Of a DNA stretch of 64,000 nt, positions 9,966 through 19,159 are shown piece after piece. The notes below the pieces were generated by a model. The model was given only the letters and a program-made list of their open reading frames with translations, was not told where the DNA came from and searched no databases. This DNA comes from DATFVJ01 sp963826515 (lineage in GTDB: Bacteria; Actinomycetota; Actinomycetes; Streptosporangiales; Streptosporangiaceae): the NCBI GenBank assembly GCA_963826515.1, contig CAWGXI010000003.1:62001-126000 (forward strand). The letters run 5' to 3'. The stretch's first letter is position 1. Every line of letters starts with the position of its first letter. The translations under genes were made by a program, and so were the position numbers.

Positions 9966-12179
9966 ATGATCACCCGAAGGCAGTTTCTTACGCGCGGCGC
10001 AGCGGCGGGAGCCGGCTTAGTGGTCGCGAATCAGCTCGGCTTGCCGAGGCTCGTCCCTGCGCAGGCGGCGGCGCAGGTGCAGCTGCCGGGCAGCTCGATC
10101 CCGCAGTTCGCCGACCCGCTGCCGCTGCTCAGCGTCGCTGGCGGGCCCATGGAGACCGTGCTCGCCGGCACCGATCCGATCACCGTGACGATGCGGGAGT
10201 TCCCGGCGAACGTGATGCCGTCCACCTTCGTGCCGGCGGCGGGAACCTACGGCGGCACCTGGGCGTGGGGGTACCGGACCGGCGAGCAACCGGCCAGCCC
10301 GGCCGGCACCTACATCGGCCCGGTGATCGTCGCCACCCGCGGCACACCGGCCGAGGTCAGGTACGTGAACGAGCTGACGGCCGGCCACATCGCCTGGCGG
10401 GATTGGACCGACCAGACGCTGCACTGGGCCGATCCGCTCGGCGGGGGCGCAAACCACTGCGCCCACAGCATCGTGGCTGGCCAGCCGCCGTCGCCGGACT
10501 GCGCCGCCCACTACATGGGCCCGGTTCCGGGCGTGCCGCACCTGCACGGCGCGGAGACGCCGCCGGTCATCGACGGCGGCCCGGACGCGTGGTTCACCGC
10601 CGACGGCGCCCACCACGGGCACTCGTACTACCCGGGCCCGGGCGGCGGCGGCAATACCTCGGTTTACCGCTACCTGAACACGCAGGAGGCCGCGCCGCTG
10701 TGGTTCCACGATCACGTCCTCGGCGCGACCCGCCTCGGCGTGTTCGCCGGCCTGGCCGGCGCGTACCCGCTCATCGACCCAAACCTCGAACTGCCGGCCG
10801 GCCTGCACCCGGTCGGCCTGCAGCAGGGCAGCACCGGGCCGGTCGACTACCTCGTCCCGATGGTGCTGCAGGGCCGCTCGTTCGACACCAACGGGCAATT
10901 GTTCTTCCCCACCACCGGGATCAACCCCGAACACCCCTACTGGATCCCGGAATTCGAGGGCGACACCACTGTGGTCAACGGCAAGGTGTGGCCCTTCCTT
11001 GAGGTGGAACCGCGCCGGTACCGGTTCCTGTTCATCAACGGCTCGAACGCGCGGGCCTACGAGATGTTCCTCACCAACCCGGTCACGAAGGTGAACGGTC
11101 CGCCGATCTGGCAGATCGGCACCGACGGCGGCTACCTCGACCGGCCGGTGAAGATCGACCCCAACGCACCCGCAGGCCAGCTGCAGAAGCTGCTGTTCAT
11201 GCCCGGCGAGCGGGCCGACGTCATCATCGACTTCGCCGGCTTCGCCGGCCAGACCCTGCTGCTGCGCAACACCGGACGCCACCCGTTCCCGAAGGGGACC
11301 CCGCCCAACGGCGGCACGATCGGCAGGGTGATCCAGTTCCGGGTCGGGCCCGGGCCGGTCACCGACGCCAGCTACGACCCGGCCAGCGGAACGCCGCTCC
11401 GCCCGGAGATGATCCGCCTGGTCAACCCCGCCGCCGGCACCCTCGCCGCCGGCGTGACCGCAGACAAGACGCGGCAGCTGACCCTCAATGAGGTCGCCAG
11501 TCCGGCAGACGAACCACTGGAGATCCTGGTCAACAACACCAAATGGAGCGGGATGCGAGAAGACGGCACGATCCGTGATGACTTCACCCCGGTGACCGCC
11601 GGCGGCACCACCGAGTACTTCTCCGAACTGCCCGCCGAAGGCACCACCGAGGTGTGGGAGATCGTCAACACCACCGCCGACGCCCATCCCATCCACACCC
11701 ACCTGACCCAGTTCCAGCTGATCAACCGGCAGAACTACAACACCAATAAGTACGGCACCGCCTACGATGACGCCTTCCCCGGCGGCGCCTACATCCCCGG
11801 CTTCGGCCCGCCGCTCAACTACCAGACCGGCAACCCGCGCGCGCTGGGCGGCAACCCCGACATCGAGCCTTACCTGCAGGGCCCGGCCAGGCCCCCGGAG
11901 GCCAACGAGGCGGGCTGGAAGGACACCGTCATCATGTACCCGGGCCAGGTCACGCGGATCGCGGTACGCTACGCACCCTTGGGCAAAGCGCTCAACGACC
12001 CCAACCTCATCTACCCCTTCGACCCCGACGCCAAGGCCAACCCGGGCGATCCGGACGGGCACGGCTACGTCTGGCACTGCCACATCATCGACCACGAGGA
12101 CAACGAGATGATGCGCCCATACAAGGTGAGGCCGGCGCCCGGCGCCAAGAGAACCTATGTGCAGGGAACCGATTACTGA
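9966..12179 (+). CDS. Tat-exported multicopper oxidase (CotA / bilirubin-oxidase-like)
   Basis: A 737-residue secreted copper enzyme. The start is an ATG behind AAAGGGGAG (a GTG one codon earlier is equally placed). The N-terminus is a twin-arginine signal (TRRQFLTRG, then AAAGAGLVVANQLG). All four copper-ligand motifs are present: H-L-H-G near residue 192, W-F-H-D-H near 246, HPIHTHL near 574 and WHCHIIDHEDNEMM near 703, the last giving the type-1 Cys and an axial Met. Length and the LWFHDHVLG-type sequence fit the large CotA/bilirubin-oxidase group. It should oxidise phenolics, bilirubin-like compounds or metals using O2. The gene stands alone inside the decayed tRNA-Ala element, as intact cargo. 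Confidence 0.92.
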   Translation: MITRRQFLTRGAAAGAGLVVANQLGLPRLVPAQAAAQVQLPGSSIPQFADPLPLLSVAGGPMETVLAGTDPITVTMREFPANVMPSTFVPAAGTYGGTWAWGYRTGEQPASPAGTYIGPVIVATRGTPAEVRYVNELTAGHIAWRDWTDQTLHWADPLGGGANHCAHSIVAGQPPSPDCAAHYMGPVPGVPHLHGAETPPVIDGGPDAWFTADGAHHGHSYYPGPGGGGNTSVYRYLNTQEAAPLWFHDHVLGATRLGVFAGLAGAYPLIDPNLELPAGLHPVGLQQGSTGPVDYLVPMVLQGRSFDTNGQLFFPTTGINPEHPYWIPEFEGDTTVVNGKVWPFLEVEPRRYRFLFINGSNARAYEMFLTNPVTKVNGPPIWQIGTDGGYLDRPVKIDPNAPAGQLQKLLFMPGERADVIIDFAGFAGQTLLLRNTGRHPFPKGTPPNGGTIGRVIQFRVGPGPVTDASYDPASGTPLRPEMIRLVNPAAGTLAAGVTADKTRQLTLNEVASPADEPLEILVNNTKWSGMREDGTIRDDFTPVTAGGTTEYFSELPAEGTTEVWEIVNTTADAHPIHTHLTQFQLINRQNYNTNKYGTAYDDAFPGGAYIPGFGPPLNYQTGNPRALGGNPDIEPYLQGPARPPEANEAGWKDTVIMYPGQVTRIAVRYAPLGKALNDPNLIYPFDPDAKANPGDPDGHGYVWHCHIIDHEDNEMMRPYKVRPAPGAKRTYVQGTDY

Positions 12180-13159
12180 CCTGATCACGGCGGCACACCC
12201 TGGCGGCCACCCACCCGGCTGAAAACCTCCGCCACAAGGGCCGAAGACCAAATGCGGTGTGGTGCCCGGCGACCGATCGCGCGGACGGGCTAATCGCCTT
12301 GGGATAGCTCGTCCACAATAGGACGATCTGGCGTGCGTGAAATCCACAGCCGGCCGATTACACCCGCCTGTAACCGGCAGGGCGTGGCTCAGCCAGGCAT
12401 GACGATGCTGCGCGGCTGACCTCCACATACGCGGCCACATACGCGGCCATCCTTCAAGACGCGAGTGCACATGCGAATCGGCGCATAAGCATGCGTGCAC
12501 GCGACGCCCTCAATTGGGCATGTGCGGTAATTGGACCGGATCCACCAGCGAGTGCTTGATGTCCGCGCGGTGGTCCCGCAGTTTTCCTGGGGCGACAGAG
12601 GCGCACGTCACCATGGCCAACGACCCCGCGCCACCCCCCATTGACGGTGGCCGGCTTCCCCAGATCATTGCCGCGCGGGGCGCCTGCGCCAAGCCCCCCC
12701 AAACCTAAGATCCCGGACTCATGACCTCTTGCATATCGTGAAAGCCCTGGCCCTACCGCCAGGCAGGCCGATACTTCACGTTCCCGCAGGTCAGCAATCC
12801 GGCCCCAAGCAGGTGTGCCCCTCAAATGCCCCGCAGGGGCCGACATGGTCATCGGTAGGTTTTTCGAAATGTGTTCATGACCTGGTGGGCCAACGACAAA
12901 ACCCTGCTGAACTGCGGTTACGGAATGTTTTTGACGGGCTGTTCCCGGGCTACGATCTGGCCGAGGGCAGCCTCGATCGCTGCCCTGGCCTGCGCCGCGC
13001 TGGGGTCGTCTGGTGGCGGCATCGCCCCTCCGCGGCCCGGATCCCGCAGATTTCTTGCGGCACGTGAGTGCCGCTGGCCGGCGTGTCCCCCGCCTGCGGT
13101 TTCTGTGAATTTATACGGTTAAAGGATACTCGTGGGGATATTGTGGCGGGAGGGCAGCG
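12180..13159. other. Gene-free stretch with a short tRNA-Ala-like match
   Basis: No product is recognised on either strand over about 980 bp. At 12723-12734 the 12-mer GACCTCTTGCAT repeats the core of the tRNA-Ala fragment at 18989 in the same orientation, and may be a third, more decayed attachment-site relic or chance. The right end supplies GGGAGGG as ribosome-binding site for the integrase relic. Confidence 0.35.
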
Positions 13160-13906
13160 ATGAGCGGCCCGGCGCTAGCAAGAGCTGGCCGCGCGGCGGG
13201 TCCGCGGCGGCAGGTGATGACCGCCGCGGTGCTGCGCGGCCTGTGGCGGTTCGCTCATACGCGGGGGATTCCGGCCAGCTGGGAGTACCTGCTGGATTAT
13301 GACGTGATCGAGGCGCTTTGCATGGCCGGGCTCGCGGGCCGGGCGCCGGCCACCCGCGGCACCTACCGGTCGGTGCTGTACCGCCTGGCCGCGCCGGTGC
13401 ACGGCCCGCCGGGGCCGCGGGCGACACCGTTCGCGGGCGCGGAAGGCCCGGGGCCTGGTCGCCGATCCGGCCGCGCCGCGGCTGCCGGTGAGCCGGGCGC
13501 GGGCCAGCTTCATCTGCGATCACCTCGCCCCGGGTACCCCGCTGGGCGAGCTGCTGGCCGTCAGCGGGATCAGCCAGGCCGAATCGCTGGCCCGCTACGC
13601 CCGCCACGTCGATGGCGCCCCGGCCAAGGCCGTTTTGCGGGCCCGGGACAAACACCAGCAGGCGGGCTGAGCATGGGCGGCTGCGGGCTGGAGATCCCCG
13701 AGCCCGGCAGGCTGCGGCCTGCGTTCATCACTGCCGCGCTGGATGCCGGTGTCCCGCTCCGCGACGTGCAGGAAGCCGTCTCGCACGCCGATCCTCGCAC
13801 TACCATGCGCTATGACCGGGCCAGGGCTTTCCTGGGGTGCCTCGGGGCACCCCAGGCACGCCACCTACATCGTCGCCGCCTACGTCGCCGGAGCCGCCCG
13901 ATAGCA
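13160..13906 (+). pseudogene. Tyrosine recombinase / integrase, broken in three frames
   Basis: The three readings join into one integrase. The frame from ATG 13160 gives the N-terminal part (YLLDYDVIEALCMAGLAGRA, then ATRGTYRSVLYRLAAPVHGP). A second frame from about 13443 gives RARASFICDHLAPGTPLGEL and ends at 13670 in an integrase-like tail. A third frame at 13690-13906 gives RPAFITAALDAGVPLRDVQE, then SHADPRTTMRYDRARA and VAAYVAGAAR-stop; H-A-D-P-R-T-T-x-R-Y-D is the typical XerC/D-like catalytic C-terminus with the Tyr nucleophile. The second and third pieces overlap in role, so either two integrase genes are fused or one is heavily rearranged. It lies between the two tRNA-Ala fragments and is the likely former integrase of the element. 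Confidence 0.75.
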
Positions 13907-14225
13907 ACCGGGTCCAGTAGCAAACTCCGCCTGGCAGGCCAGAGCCGGCCAGGCGGAAACCCAGGAGCAGCCGTCTCCGCATGGATTTCCGACCGCCGTG
14001 ACCGACCGTCAATCCCGCAGATAGACACGAACCGCCGATATGCGCGCCCGGCAGGTGGTAGGTGGCCGCAACCGTCGGGGTGCAGATCGGTTAATCTGTC
14101 GCGCGTCGAATCCTTAGCCAGTACGCGGCGCGTTACAACGGGCATCCCGCCCACCAGAGCCCAAACCAACGCCATCCCAACGCCGCCCGACGACGGTACC
14201 TGCCTTCGTCGGCCTCGACCAACAA
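13907..14225. other. Intergenic, no gene recognised
   Basis: This stretch holds no recognisable coding sequence. It separates the integrase relic from a transposase tail. Confidence 0.3.
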
Positions 14226-14284
14226 CGGATTAAATGCAAACCGGTCCTCGGTGGCCTCATCCACGAGTACCACCTGGCCGCCTG
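14226..14284 (+). mobile_element. rve-type transposase, last 18 codons
   Basis: The reading VLGGLIHEYHLAA-stop matches the extreme C-terminus of rve-type transposases, including the one at 5225 (GGTLHEYRHAA-stop). Nothing upstream belongs to the same gene. A footprint of a deleted insertion sequence. Confidence 0.5.
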
Positions 14285-14437
14285 AACGAAGCCGAGAACC
14301 CGCAGTTCAGAGCCCGGATCCTATTTCCGAGCGGCACAGCTCGGCGGCAAACCTGTCCAGGTGACGGGATCCTTCGCCCTCCTGACCTACCGCGGCGCTG
14401 ACACGCCGACGGTCGTGGATTCCGGCGTACCGCCCCC

Positions 14438-14647
14438 CTACCCTCCTGGTTCGTACTTGAACGAGACCTGAAGCTTGATGCGGTACTTAATCGCACCGGC
14501 CTCGTCAAGTTGGATGTCCTGCTTGACCACCTCACCGATCCGCAGATCGCGGATCGACGCGCTCGCTGTCCGCACTGCCTCCGCAGCCGCTTCTTCCCAC
14601 GAGACTCTGCTGGTGCCGATGATGTCGATCACTCTGTACACGCTCAT
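14438..14647 (-). CDS. Dodecin (flavin-binding storage protein)
   Basis: A complete 69-residue dodecin. The sequence MSVYRVIDIIGTSRVSWEEA starts the beta-alpha-beta-beta fold and the end IKYRIKLQVSFKYEPGG is the characteristic last strand. Family members form hollow dodecamers that bind riboflavin, FMN or CoA and buffer free flavin. I chose the inner ATG because the fold begins there; an upstream start would add five residues. Divergent from the short fragment to its right. Confidence 0.92.
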   Translation of the reverse strand: MSVYRVIDIIGTSRVSWEEAAAEAVRTASASIRDLRIGEVVKQDIQLDEAGAIKYRIKLQVSFKYEPGG

Positions 14648-14799
14648 GCGAACCCCTAACACAGTGCCACAAGGCCTTGCGGGGTCCTACCCATCGCTGG
14701 CAGGAGTATGTCGCGAACCGCCCAAAGGGCGGCCGCCGCCGTCTTCCGGTAGCTGATCATGTACGAATGGCGATAGAACGAGGAGGTGCGGCTCACGGT

Positions 14800-14952
14800 G
14801 TGCGTGAGGACCCGGAGTCGTGCACCATCGTCACCCTGGGCGGCTGTATCGATCTGAGCACCCGCAAGCAGTTGCAGGATGGCTCGACGCGGCATCAAAC
14901 GGCCACCTGCACAAGTTCGTCCAAACGGCGCTCGGCGCCGCGTGACTGGTGA
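14800..14952 (+). pseudogene. STAS-domain (anti-anti-sigma) N-terminal fragment
   Basis: The reading MREDPESCTIVTLGGCIDLS followed by TRKQLQDG matches the first beta-strand and turn of STAS anti-sigma-factor antagonists (usual form L-x-G-E-I-D-L-S-T). After about 30 residues the similarity stops. GAGGAGG lies 13 bp upstream of the GTG, an unusually long spacer. Unlikely to make a folded STAS domain. Confidence 0.45.
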
Positions 14953-15318
14953 CGAGCTCGTAAGCCTCGTAGAGGCGGCGGCCGAGTATCTGGGCGTGCC
15001 GGCAAGGCAGCTTGAGATCAGCGTCTGGGAGGCCCAGAGCGGGGGCTTCGGCGAGGCTCAGCCAGCCGGCCGGGCAGCGCGGCCTCGTCCACATGCCCGC
15101 GACCGGCCACCGACGGTGACCTCCAGCAGATCGGTCACACCACACCGGAACGCCTAATTCTGCGCGGTGTCGGCATCTGGGCTCGATGCCGATCAAGGCG
15201 CTGGCAGTCCGGATCTGAGCATTCTGCGCGTCCACGAGCCTGTGGGGTGCCAGAAGTCTGCCGTCCTGTGAACTGCAGCGACACGCGAAGGATCCTCGGT
15301 AGGACATGATGATCAGCC
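14953..15318. other. Short coding-like stretch, unassigned
   Basis: One plus-strand frame contains GDELVSLVEAAAEYLGVPA and then RQLEISVWEA, which look like protein sequence, but I do not recognise the family and the frame is lost before 15160. The rest shows no feature up to the transposase start. Confidence 0.3.
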
Positions 15319-15967
15319 GTGTCCCTTCGCCTGCTCTACCTGATCTTCGCTCGGCTCTGCGGCCGATCCTGCTCGGTCGTTCGTCGGCCTCCAAGAAACG
15401 CCGAGCTGCTCGTGCTGCGGCATGAGGTCGCCGTGCTGCGCCGGACCAATCCGCGGCCCCGGCTGGACTGGACCGACCGCGCGGTCCTCGCCGCGCTGAT
15501 CCGGCTCCTGCCGCAAGAGCTGCGACTACAACGGCTCGTCACGCCCGGCACCGTCCTCCGGTGGCACCGCCGCCTGGTCACCCGGAAATGGACCTACCGC
15601 CGGACGGGACGGCCGCCAGTCAGCGCCGAGATCACCGCGCTCATCGAGGGGCTCGCCACCGAGAACACCGGCTGGGGATACAAGAGGATCCAGGGCGAGC
15701 TACTCAAGCTCGGCCATCGGGTTGCCGCATCCACGATCCGCCGGGTGCTCAAGACCCTGCGGATCCCGCGGGCACCGAAGCGACAGACCGACCGGACGTG
15801 GCGGCAATTCCTGCGCGCGCAAGCCGCGACGATGCTCGCGGCGGACTTCTTTCACGTGGACTGCGCGGTGACCCTCCGGCGCAAGTACTGCTTGTTCGTG
15901 ATGGAGGTCGGCTTCCGCTACGTCCACATTTTCGGAGTCACCGCGAGCCCGGACGGGCCATGGGTTC
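15319..15967 (+). mobile_element. rve-type transposase, 3'-truncated
   Basis: Starts with MSLRLLYLIFARLCG, then the conserved N-terminal block ELLVLRHEVAVLRRTNPRP, the helper domain (ENTGWGYKRIQGELLKLGH) and the first catalytic Asp in MLAADFFHVDC. Similarity ends at about 15960, before the second Asp and Glu, where the sequence passes directly into an unrelated SRPBCC-like coding region. It is a different member of the same broad family as the copy at 5225. Not functional. Confidence 0.8.
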
Positions 15968-15969
15968 CG

Positions 15970-16445
15970 CGCCGGGCTTGTCGAGGCTGGCCGAAGTGCG
16001 CTTCCTGGACCTGGTGATCCGCGCGGACTCCGCTCTGCTTGTGCTGAGGTGGGAGGCCATCGGGCGTGGCGGCGGGCTGTTTCCCGCCCTGGACGCCGAC
16101 ATCACGCTGGCACCGGCCGGGGAGCACGCCCCGTTGCTCACGGTGGCCGGAGCGTACCGGTCGCCGCTGGGGATCCTCGGCGCCGCGCTGGACCGGACGA
16201 TCTTGCACCGGGTTGCCGCCGCAACGATCCGGGCGTTCATGAACCGGGTCGCGGATGCCATCACCCATCCCGCTAGCACGGCCAGATCAGGAAACGGCAT
16301 CGCAGCTCAAGAGTCTCCCAGGCCGCCGGCTGCGTCCGGAGACGCCATAAGGCCGACGACCTCGCTGAACGGTGCGGCCACAGATCGCAATGTGGTCACG
16401 GAGCGCTGGCCAATCCACGGGGATGGCCCGCGCCTAGCCGCCTGA
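15970..16445 (+). pseudogene. SRPBCC-like protein, 5'-truncated relative of the gene at 50512
   Basis: The frame reads APGLSRLAEVRFLDLVIRAD and continues through GGGLFPALDADITLAPAG, GAALDRTILHRVAAATIRAF and MNRVADAITHP. It aligns throughout with the second half of the intact protein at 50512 (GISKLVRVRFRELVTRDD; GGLFPALDADVTLTAAG; GAGLDRAILHRVATATIRSL). The N-terminal half is replaced by the transposase. No start codon or ribosome-binding site is evident, so it is probably silent. Confidence 0.75.
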
Positions 16446-16849
16446 TGGGCGAGATGGCGTTCGCCGAAGACTGCATGGCCCATACGTCCGATCGAACGTT
16501 ATGGCGTCCTGCGGTTGGATTATGAGCGCCGACTTGCCTGTGTCAGATATCTGCTGGAGCCGGGCTGAGACAGCGCGCCGCCGCGCTGGTGCTCGTCCCG
16601 GTCGCCAGACCGGCAATAGACGCGCCCGAGGGCACCGCTCGCATCCGGCGCGGAGTGAAGGATGCAGCCGACCCAGCGCACCGTCCGCGCCAGAGTGGCG
16701 CAGATACTGCCGTTCCTGGGCCGGAACGCGAGCGTTCCTGCCGTTGCGGAGCTACTGGATCACTCCCCGGCCGTGCACACGTCCGCTGCCCCAAGCACCC
16801 TTTACTTCAGGGGTCTGTCAAGTAAACGGTGTAACTGATCTTGTAGGTC
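16446..16849. other. Gene-free stretch ending at an IS256 edge
   Basis: No product recognised. The last 40 bases (GGGGTCTGTCAAGTAAACGG, then TGTAACTG) resemble the terminal region typical of IS256-group elements and abut the transposase stop codon. Confidence 0.35.
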
Positions 16850-16945
16850 TTACTTCCGTCCGGCGGACAGGCGGCCGTCGAAGGTGATGTCGAAGGCGTC
16901 GAGGGCGGCCTTCCACAGTCTGGTCCACCGCTGGCGGCCCCGGCT
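16850..16945 (-). mobile_element. IS256-family transposase, last 31 codons
   Basis: On the minus strand the frame reads RLWKAALDAFDITFDGRLSA then GRK-stop. This is the well-known C-terminus of actinobacterial IS256-family (MULE-type) transposases. The rest of the gene is absent to the right. Confidence 0.75.
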
Positions 16946-17524
16946 AGTCGGGTCCAGGCTCGTGATCGCGATTCTGTGGAATCTGGCTTGTCACGGTTAT
17001 CCGCATTTGCCGTGCCGGGGATGGATGATCACTAATGAGTGGCCTGCTGGGCTGTGCTGGCCGGAGGGCTGGACAGTTCGCAGATCGCAGACACTCGATC
17101 TCGGTCACGCGCAAATGCACCGACTTCGCGTCCGGACGCAGCCGATAAACAGCCGAATGCACGACCACGACGAACCTTGCCAGCCGCGACCAGTGACACG
17201 GCAGGAACGTCGCCGCGCAGAACGCACGTTCCCGCACTCCCCTGATGACAAGCGGGCCACCATGGCTAGCGTGCATATCGGCGGCAGTGCGCGCTGGTGC
17301 CTACTGGGGCTCTGCCACGCTCTGTGATCACTGGAGAACCAAGCCTGATCGCGGCCACTTATTCGTTGGGCACCCGGGGCCTGGCGGGCGTACGGTCCCG
17401 GTACGCATGCCAGGTCGGCGGACAACTGGGTGAAGCCAGTCGAGGTGGAGGGACCAACGGCCCTGGCTAAAGCCTGGCTGTGGCAACAACGCTCATGGTG
17501 ACTGGGGGAGGAGGGAGTTCTGCC
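16946..17524. other. Intergenic upstream of SDR gene
   Basis: No gene recognised. Its end provides GGAGGAGGGAG in front of the dehydrogenase start. Confidence 0.35.
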
Positions 17525-18277
17525 GTGGATAGGTTGCAGGGGCGTGCCGCGCTGGTGACCGGCGCGGCCAGCGGAATCGGAGAGGCAACCGCGAAGCGGC
17601 TGGCCAGTGAAGGTGCCGCGGTGCTGGTGACCGACATTCAGGACGCGGCCGGGGCGCAGGTGGTTAAGGACATCATGGAGAGCGATGGCCGCGCGGCCTA
17701 CCATCACCTTGATGTGACCTCACAGCCTGAGTGGGAAGCCGCGGTCGCCGCGGCGCTGCAGGAGCTCGGCCGGCTCGACATCTTGGTCAACAACGCCGGC
17801 ATGGGTGACCTGGCGGCGATCGAGGACACCTCCCTGGAAGACTGGAACCGCACCATCGGCATCGACCAGACGGGCGTCTTCCTGGGCATGAAGACGGCAG
17901 CAGCAGCGCTGGCCGCATCCGGGCACGGCTCGGTGATCAACATCAGCTCCATCTTCGGCACCAGCGGAGGATTCGGCACCTCACCGGCCTACCACGCGGC
18001 CAAGGGCGCGGTCCGCACGCTGACCAAGAACATCGCGCTGCACTGGGCCGACCGCGGCGTCCGTGTGAACTCGGTACATCCCGGGTTCATCGCCACCCCG
18101 ATTCTCGACCAGGCCAAGGGCACGCCGATCGAGCAGGCGATGCTCGACGTGACCCCGATGGGGCGCCTGGGCAAGCCAGCTGAGATCGCGGCAGGAGTCG
18201 CCTACCTGGCCAGCGACGACGCCTCGTTCATCACCGGCCTCGAGCTATACATCGACGGCGGCTACATAGCCCGCTGA
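17525..18277 (+). CDS. SDR-family oxidoreductase
   Basis: A complete 250-residue classical short-chain dehydrogenase/reductase. The cofactor loop TGAASGIG is at residues 12-19, NNAG near 90, the catalytic Ser in INISSIFG near 141, and Tyr156 and Lys160 in AYHAAKG. An Asp at the end of strand 2 (VTDIQDA) suggests NAD(H) preference. I start at the GTG because GGAGGAGGG lies 8-14 bp upstream; an ATG at 17495 or a start at 17480 would add a Gly-rich tail. The family oxidises or reduces steroid-, sugar- or fatty-type alcohols. No linked pathway genes are present. Confidence 0.88.
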   Translation: MDRLQGRAALVTGAASGIGEATAKRLASEGAAVLVTDIQDAAGAQVVKDIMESDGRAAYHHLDVTSQPEWEAAVAAALQELGRLDILVNNAGMGDLAAIEDTSLEDWNRTIGIDQTGVFLGMKTAAAALAASGHGSVINISSIFGTSGGFGTSPAYHAAKGAVRTLTKNIALHWADRGVRVNSVHPGFIATPILDQAKGTPIEQAMLDVTPMGRLGKPAEIAAGVAYLASDDASFITGLELYIDGGYIAR

Positions 18278-18988
18278 GCCGCAGCGGCGATCACGCCATA
18301 CCCTCGCTCGGGCCCGAATAGCCGTCGGCCGGGCATGGTGGCAACGTGTGCGCCGTGGCCTTGCACACCAGCGACCTGAGGCCAGGTGCGGCTGCGGGAT
18401 ACCCTGATCGGTGCGCGATGGAAAGCGGCCCAGCCGACCGGGACTGGCGCGCAGATGGGCAGCAGTGCACGCCTCACCCGGATCGAGCATGGTTACGCGG
18501 CGGAGTTTGAGTTAGAGGTGCCGAGCACGAGTGCCGGGAGCGATCTCGATCGGGGCCGCTGACACCGGTATCGAATCCATGTCAGCGGGCGACCGACGCG
18601 CAGAACTCCGCCGTCAGATCCAGATCCTCGCGGACGTTACCCGGATGCGCGACCAGCCGGTCCACGGCGATCATCCGCCGCGCACAGGCCGGGTTGCCGG
18701 GATCCAGCAGACACCGCCGCCCGCGGTGGCCTGCCCGGGAGCCAGACACGCAAGAAGCGCACCCAGTGCAGCAGGCACCCTCATGGCGAAGGACCCCAAA
18801 ATGACCCGAGCCGGCCGCGCAGCCCGTTCAATCAGCGCACCGGACCCGGACGCCGAGCGTGCCATCCACAGACGATCCGTACCGCCAGATGCCGCCGGTC
18901 CACGTCCACAACACCGGTCAGATGACGGTCAAACGATCTTCACAAGATCTTTAGCAAGCGACGATAACGCTCTGACCTGGAGGTTTGA
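18278..18988. other. Gene-free stretch left of second tRNA-Ala fragment
   Basis: About 700 bp without a recognisable gene. A minus-strand frame near 18780 could encode a short signal-peptide-like segment (MRVPAALGALLACLAPGQ) of about 37 codons but has no ribosome-binding site. Confidence 0.35.
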
Positions 18989-19032
18989 GCGGAGCTACGG
19001 GGATTCTCGAACCCCGGACCTCTTGCATGCCA
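18989..19032 (-). other. Degenerate 3' fragment of tRNA-Ala(GGC), att-like
   Basis: The minus strand shows the same tRNA-Ala 3' half as at 2545: anticodon loop ATGGCAT, the 3' anticodon strand, a T-arm and acceptor strand TAGCTCC. Here the T-loop has 9 nt instead of 7, so this copy could not work as a tRNA. The two fragments share CCTCTTGCATGCCAT and the acceptor strand, and lie 16.4 kb apart in direct orientation. Confidence 0.7.
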
Positions 19033-19159
19033 TCAAACGGCAGCCCGTCCACCCCAGTACATACGTGCAGGTCACCCGTCCCAGGACGTCCGCAGGAATC
19101 CAGGTCGGTTGCCGGTACTTTCGTGGGACCCCCTTCGCTCGCTCGCCGCGAGGGCAGCT

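Noticed and set aside
10017..12500. Open frame of 827 codons on the minus strand
   Set aside because: It is antisense to the multicopper oxidase, whose copper motifs are all in place. Long antisense frames are normal at this GC content; the translation is low-complexity and matches nothing.
15561..16445. One 294-residue protein
   Set aside because: Its first 130 residues are an out-of-frame shadow of the transposase; only the last part is real sequence, from the truncated SRPBCC-like gene.
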